Shown here in pieces: positions 6,031 to 8,904 of a DNA stretch of 8,904 nt. Below the pieces are notes generated by a model. It was not told the origin of the DNA and did no database searches. It saw only the letters and a program-made list of their open reading frames with translations. The position numbers were made by a program, and so were the translations under genes. Origin of the DNA: an uncultured Clostridia bacterium (GTDB lineage: Bacteria > Bacillota > Clostridia > TANB77 > CAG-508). The stretch covers positions 1-8,904 of the forward strand of contig CANRQH010000054.1 in NCBI GenBank assembly GCA_947632745.1, in the 5' to 3' direction. Positions within the stretch are counted from its first letter, which is position 1, and every line of letters starts with the position of its first letter.

Positions 6031-6095
6031 GTTACATAAATTTTTTATGCCCCCTGAGCAAAGTTTTTGATTCATTTTTTTGAAAATTACGTAAC
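6031..6095 (-). promoter_or_regulatory. Leader hairpin next to the Rpn ribosome-binding site
   Basis: On the minus strand GTTACGTAA (6095-6087) can pair with TTATGTAAC (6039-6031) with one G-U pair, closing a 47-base loop. The 3' arm directly abuts the AAGGAGG. A smaller hairpin, CATAAA/TTTATG, overlaps the 3' arm. These could limit ribosome access. The evidence is sequence complementarity only. Confidence 0.35.
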
Positions 6096-6156
6096 AAAAA
6101 AGTTTGAATTAATTTTTGAATAAAATTTTCTATGACTCAAAATAATTTGCATTTTT

Positions 6157-6186
6157 ATTATAATACTGTACTTTGAATTTTGTCAA
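6157..6186 (-). promoter_or_regulatory. Promoter of the Rpn-family gene
   Basis: The promoter has a perfect TTGACA (6186-6181) and a perfect TATAAT (6162-6157) separated by 18 bases. Transcription would start near 6150, giving a leader of about 135 bases, unusually long compared with neighbouring genes. Confidence 0.75.
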
Positions 6187-6191
6187 TAGTT

Positions 6192-6229
6192 GACGTAAAA
6201 TTTTTAAATTTCATTACGTCTAACGTAAT
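6192..6229. repeat. Palindromic TTACGT boxes upstream of the Rpn promoter
   Basis: ATTACGT-CTA-ACGTAAT (6213-6229) is a perfect 7-bp inverted repeat with a 3-base centre. The left arm also pairs with GACGTAA at 6192-6198. A further palindromic copy, TTACGTAA, lies at 6087-6094. ACGT is rare in such an AT-rich sequence, so this cluster just upstream of the -35 box looks like a protein-binding site, perhaps for an activator or repressor. Confidence 0.5.
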
Positions 6230-6270
6230 TAATGTTATACCTTTATTTTGTTTTAACTTTCGTCTTTTAC

Positions 6271-6301
6271 AAATAATAAAATTGGGGCTAATGTTAACCC
6301 C
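6271..6301 (-). terminator. Intrinsic terminator of the AAA+ ATPase gene
   Basis: On the minus strand GGGG (6301-6298) and CCCC (6287-6284) enclose a 10-base segment (TTAACATTAG) and are followed by AATTTTATTATTT (6283-6271). The stem is short but all G-C. It lies 25 bases beyond the TGA at 6326 and separates this gene from the downstream Rpn gene. Confidence 0.7.
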
Positions 6302-6325
6302 TCTTTGCCAGTAGTATAGTCTTTA

Positions 6326-7630
6326 TCATATAATTATAAACTTTTTAATATACTCTACCATAAACAATGGAATATTTAACAAATTGCCATCTTTATTTAA
6401 ATTTCTTAAAGATAGTCTAATTCTTAAATTTGGCTCATATTTTTCGTTATATATTTTTATACTATTATTATTAATATTCTCACTTGATTTTACTTCAATT
6501 GGTATAATCTCGTTTTTATATTGAAGTATATAATCTATTTCATATCTATTGTCAAATGTAAAATAATGAGGTTTTAAGCCAATAGCTGTTAACATTTGCA
6601 ATATATAATTTTCTGTTAAAGCTCCTTTAAACTCTTCAAATAACCTATTTTTTTCTATTATTACTTTACTATCTAAATCTGTCATTTTTCTTAATAAGCC
6701 TACATCATTTAAATAAATTTTAAATGCAGATATGTCATTATAACTAATAAGTGGCATATTGGGTTTAGTTACATTATAAATTTTATTTATTAAATTAGCA
6801 TCATTTAGCCAATTTAATGCACCTTCATATTCTCTAGCTCTTGCACCATCTTTTGCTACTTGATATAGAAATTTTTTATTTTCTTTTGATATTTGTGATG
6901 GTATGCTATTCCAAATTATAGAGATTCTATTTGCTTCTATATTAGTTGTATGTTTTGCGAAATCACTTTCATATGCTTTTAAAATATTATCTTGTATTTT
7001 ATTAACTTTTTCTATATCTTTTTCTTCTACCCAAGAATTTACCGCTTCTGGCATTCCACCTATTATAAAATATGCTTTTAATTTTTCGGTTAATTTATCA
7101 AAGAAAATATCTGGAATATTTTCTATTGTTTGAATAGAATCCATATATTGAACGAGATTTTCACAATTATCAGCTTTTAAAAATTCCGTATATGTCATTG
7201 GATACATATCCAAAAAGTCTACCTTTCCAACAGGAAATGATGTGTGTGATAATCTTATTCCAAGCAAAGAACCTGCACTTATGATATGATATTCATTTGC
7301 TTCTTCTTCAAAATATTTTAGCGAATTTAGTGCATCTGGACATTCTTGAATCTCATCAAAAAAAATTAATGTTTTTTCTGGTATAATTGCTTTTCCATAT
7401 ATAAATGATAGTTGCTCTATTATTCTAGTTGGGTCTTTTGTATTTTCAAATAAATTGTATAATCCTGTATCATGGTCAAAATTAAAATATGCTATTCCTT
7501 CATAGTTTTCATTTCCAAATTGTTTTACAATATATGTTTTTCCAACTTGTCTTGCACCTCTTAATATTAGTGGCTTTCTGTTTTTATCTTGCTTCCATTT
7601 TATTAATTCTTCCATTATTTTTCTATACAT
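6326..7630 (-). CDS. AAA+ ATPase with DUF4143 and PD-(D/E)XK-like C-terminus
   Basis: This is a full-length member of the widespread prokaryotic ATP-binding family with an AAA_14 domain and C-terminal DUF4143. Counting from ATG 7630, Walker A GARQVGKT is at residues 25-32, Walker B LIFFDE at 88-93 and the sensor-like IISAGS at 116-121. The GGMPEAV signature is at 191-197. Near the C-terminus YEIDYI and IPIEVKSS (D366, E379, K381) form a PD-(D/E)XK-like nuclease core. The upstream in-frame ATGs at 7639 and 7636 overlap the ribosome-binding region. GGAG (7643-7640) is correctly spaced, at 9 bases, only for ATG 7630, giving 434 residues. No partner gene is adjacent. The cellular function of this family is poorly established and a DNA-related or defence-related role is speculation. 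Confidence 0.9.
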   Translation of the reverse strand: MYRKIMEELIKWKQDKNRKPLILRGARQVGKTYIVKQFGNENYEGIAYFNFDHDTGLYNLFENTKDPTRIIEQLSFIYGKAIIPEKTLIFFDEIQECPDALNSLKYFEEEANEYHIISAGSLLGIRLSHTSFPVGKVDFLDMYPMTYTEFLKADNCENLVQYMDSIQTIENIPDIFFDKLTEKLKAYFIIGGMPEAVNSWVEEKDIEKVNKIQDNILKAYESDFAKHTTNIEANRISIIWNSIPSQISKENKKFLYQVAKDGARAREYEGALNWLNDANLINKIYNVTKPNMPLISYNDISAFKIYLNDVGLLRKMTDLDSKVIIEKNRLFEEFKGALTENYILQMLTAIGLKPHYFTFDNRYEIDYILQYKNEIIPIEVKSSENINNNSIKIYNEKYEPNLRIRLSLRNLNKDGNLLNIPLFMVEYIKKFIII

Positions 7631-7650
7631 AATCATCATCTCCTCTATAT

Positions 7651-7679
7651 ATTATAGCATATTATTTTTGTTTTTGCAC
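7651..7679 (-). promoter_or_regulatory. Extended -10 promoter of the ATPase gene
   Basis: TGCTATAAT (7659-7651) is a perfect extended -10 box, with a weak -35 GTGCAA (7679-7674) at 17 bases. Transcription would start near 7644, almost at the Shine-Dalgarno (7643-7640), so the mRNA leader is only about 14 bases. Confidence 0.6.
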
Positions 7680-7792
7680 GTTTTTTGCATGTTTTTTATA
7701 TTTTTTTACACGTTTTTTACATCTTTTTCAGATTTTTTTACACATTTTTCTCAACTTTTTTTGTTTATTTTACACATTTTTTGCATATTTTT
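7665..7792. other. Array of helically phased T-tracts (probable curved DNA)
   Basis: Runs of 5-7 T are centred near 7673, 7683.5, 7694.5, 7704, 7715.5, 7726, 7736, 7747, 7759, 7779.5 and 7790, with an interrupted tract near 7768. The mean spacing is about 10.6 bases, one helical turn. Short GC-containing words (GCACG, GCATG, ACACG, ACACA) separate them. Phased A/T-tracts are the established cause of intrinsic DNA bending. The array fills most of the gap between the divergent ATPase and DUF4912 promoters. Confidence 0.75.
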
Positions 7793-7853
7793 ATAAAATT
7801 TTAAATGTTTATTTTATATTTTATACATTTTTTAAAAAGTTTTATGAAAAACC

Positions 7854-7887
7854 TTGAATTTATTTTAGTTTTAGTATAGTATATAAT
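7854..7887 (+). promoter_or_regulatory. Probable promoter of the DUF4912 gene
   Basis: TTGAAT (7854-7859) can serve as a -35 box with TATAGT (7875-7880, spacing 15). A perfect TATAAT is also present at 7882-7887, but without a -35 at normal distance. The stretch 7874-7900 is TATA-rich, so the exact -10 box is uncertain. Confidence 0.4.
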
Positions 7888-7921
7888 ATATAATTATATT
7901 AGAGACACAGGAGGAAAAAAA

Positions 7922-8904
7922 ATGCCTAGAAAAACTAAAGAAGCTGAAGAAAAAATAGAAGATGTAAAAAAGAAAAAAGTAACTTCAAAGAAAACAGCAG
8001 TTAAAAAAACTTCTACTGAAAAAGCAACAGAAAAAAAAGCAACTGCAAAGAAAGCAACTACAAAAAAAACAACTGCAAAGAGAACAACTGCTAAAAAGTC
8101 TTCTACAAAAAAAGCAGAAGTTACAGAAAAAAAAGCTCCTACATCGAAAAAAACTTCTACCAAACAAACCAAAGCTAGTACAACAAAGTCTTCTTCTAAA
8201 AAAGATACTAAAACAAAAACTGCAACTAAAAAAAATACGAGTTCAACTAAAACAAAATCTTCTAAAAAAGAAAGTAAATCATTAAAAAAAGTATCAACTA
8301 ATACAAAAAATAATATAAAAAATGGTCAAACTTTTTCACCAGAATATTATGATTTACCTTTTAGATACAATAAAACAGTTGTAAAAATACTTGCGCAAAC
8401 TCCAAACAACCTATTTATTTATTGGGAAATTTCTGATGAAGATAGAGAAAATCTAAAAAATCAATATGGTCAATATTTCTTTGAGATAACAAAACCTGTT
8501 TTAATTATCCATAACGAAACTATGAATTACGCTTTTGAAATAGATATAAACGATTTTGCAAATAGTTGGTATTTACATGTTGAAGATAGCAATTGCGAAT
8601 ACAAAATAGAACTTGGTAGAAGACCAATACCAATAAATTATAATTATATACCAAACTATAATATAGAAAAACAAGGTTATATTGAACCTGTAACTACACC
8701 TTATATTTATGTTTCATCTTCAAATAGTTTAAAAGCTCCAAATGACCATGTCTTATTTAATAACTCAAATAAAGTTACTTTTAGAAACATAAAAAATAAT
8801 CAAATAACTGAAAAAGCTTTAAAGGACTTCTTATTTATAAATAAAGATAATCAATTTATTAATATTTATGAACTATATAAATTTTTAAGTGAAGAATTTA
8901 TAAG
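7922..8904 (+). CDS. DUF4912 domain protein with histone H1-like basic tail (3' end missing)
   Basis: ATG at 7922 follows a perfect AGGAGG (7909-7914) at 7 bases, and the frame stays open to the window end (327 codons). Residues 1 to about 135 are low-complexity Lys/Thr/Ala/Ser with repeated T-A/T-KK units (ATAKKATTKKTTAKRTTAKK), like histone H1 tails. This suggests nucleic-acid or polyanion binding and disorder. A DUF4912-like domain follows: YYDLPFRYNKTVVKILAQTP then LFIYWEI with W168, and NSWYLHVED with W216, ending near GRRPIP at about 232-237. The remainder is Asn/Lys-rich and unassigned. In other bacteria DUF4912 proteins often sit near DUF1957/GH57 glucan-branching enzymes, so such a gene may follow beyond the window. 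No molecular function is established for the domain. Confidence 0.85.
   Translation, partial: MPRKTKEAEEKIEDVKKKKVTSKKTAVKKTSTEKATEKKATAKKATTKKTTAKRTTAKKSSTKKAEVTEKKAPTSKKTSTKQTKASTTKSSSKKDTKTKTATKKNTSSTKTKSSKKESKSLKKVSTNTKNNIKNGQTFSPEYYDLPFRYNKTVVKILAQTPNNLFIYWEISDEDRENLKNQYGQYFFEITKPVLIIHNETMNYAFEIDINDFANSWYLHVEDSNCEYKIELGRRPIPINYNYIPNYNIEKQGYIEPVTTPYIYVSSSNSLKAPNDHVLFNNSNKVTFRNIKNNQITEKALKDFLFINKDNQFINIYELYKFLSEEFI

Noticed and set aside
7665..7792. CRISPR-like or tandem repeat array
   Set aside because: The units are T-tracts with variable short spacers at helical spacing. There is no constant repeat of 23-40 bases and no unique spacers.
7894..8172. Minus-strand open frames rich in Phe/Val/Cys
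   Set aside because: They are the complement of the Lys/Ala-rich tail of the DUF4912 gene, which has a strong ribosome-binding site on the plus strand.
1..8904. Reverse transcriptase, template repeat, tRNA or rRNA genes, insertion-sequence ends
   Set aside because: I scanned both strands for these and saw none. The Rpn-family gene has no flanking terminal inverted repeats of insertion-sequence type.

Overview
The window is very AT-rich. It carries strong AGGAGG-type ribosome-binding sites, TTGACA/TATAAT promoters, a TTG start and Firmicutes-type gene families (clostridial pilin-like N-terminus, DUF4912, Rpn/PD-(D/E)XK protein). This fits an AT-rich anaerobic Clostridia-like Bacillota, probably host- or gut-associated. 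The lineage is an inference from composition and gene families; there is no rRNA or other marker here.

Layout, left to right. (1) 1-170, minus: 5' part of an unrecognised gene with its own promoter. (2) 301-2635, minus: a two-gene unit with a TetR-type regulator first and an AMP-forming acyl-CoA synthetase second. The synthetase seems to have a one-base frameshift near its N-terminus. (3) 2797-5141, minus: a surface-protein locus made of a promoter, a 36-codon ORF containing an (AC)9 microsatellite, a long three-tier hairpin, a 641-aa protein with a class III prepilin N-terminus and a formylglycine-generating-enzyme/C-type-lectin-like C-terminus, and a hairpin terminator. The last 340 bp of the 641-aa gene are much richer in GC than its surroundings. 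(4) 5146-6230, minus: an Rpn-family nuclease/transposase-like gene with a palindromic promoter region, a structured leader and probably an ATT start codon. (5) 6271-7679, minus: an AAA+ ATPase with a DUF4143/PD-(D/E)XK C-terminus, with its terminator and extended -10 promoter. (6) 7665-7792: an array of T-tracts phased at about 10.6 bp, i.e. probable curved DNA, between divergent promoters. (7) 7922-end, plus: a DUF4912 protein with a long Lys/Ala/Thr-rich, histone H1-like N-terminal tail, cut by the window end.

The genes do not form one pathway. TetR and the synthetase probably form a self-regulated fatty-acid activation operon. The Rpn and DUF4143 genes are typical accessory genes. The most promising region is the prepilin-anchored protein: its C-terminal fold is the one often used by diversity-generating retroelement targets, its 3' end stands out in composition, and its leader holds both a slippage-prone repeat and an unassigned RNA structure. 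No reverse transcriptase or template repeat is visible in the window, so the retroelement link remains a hypothesis.
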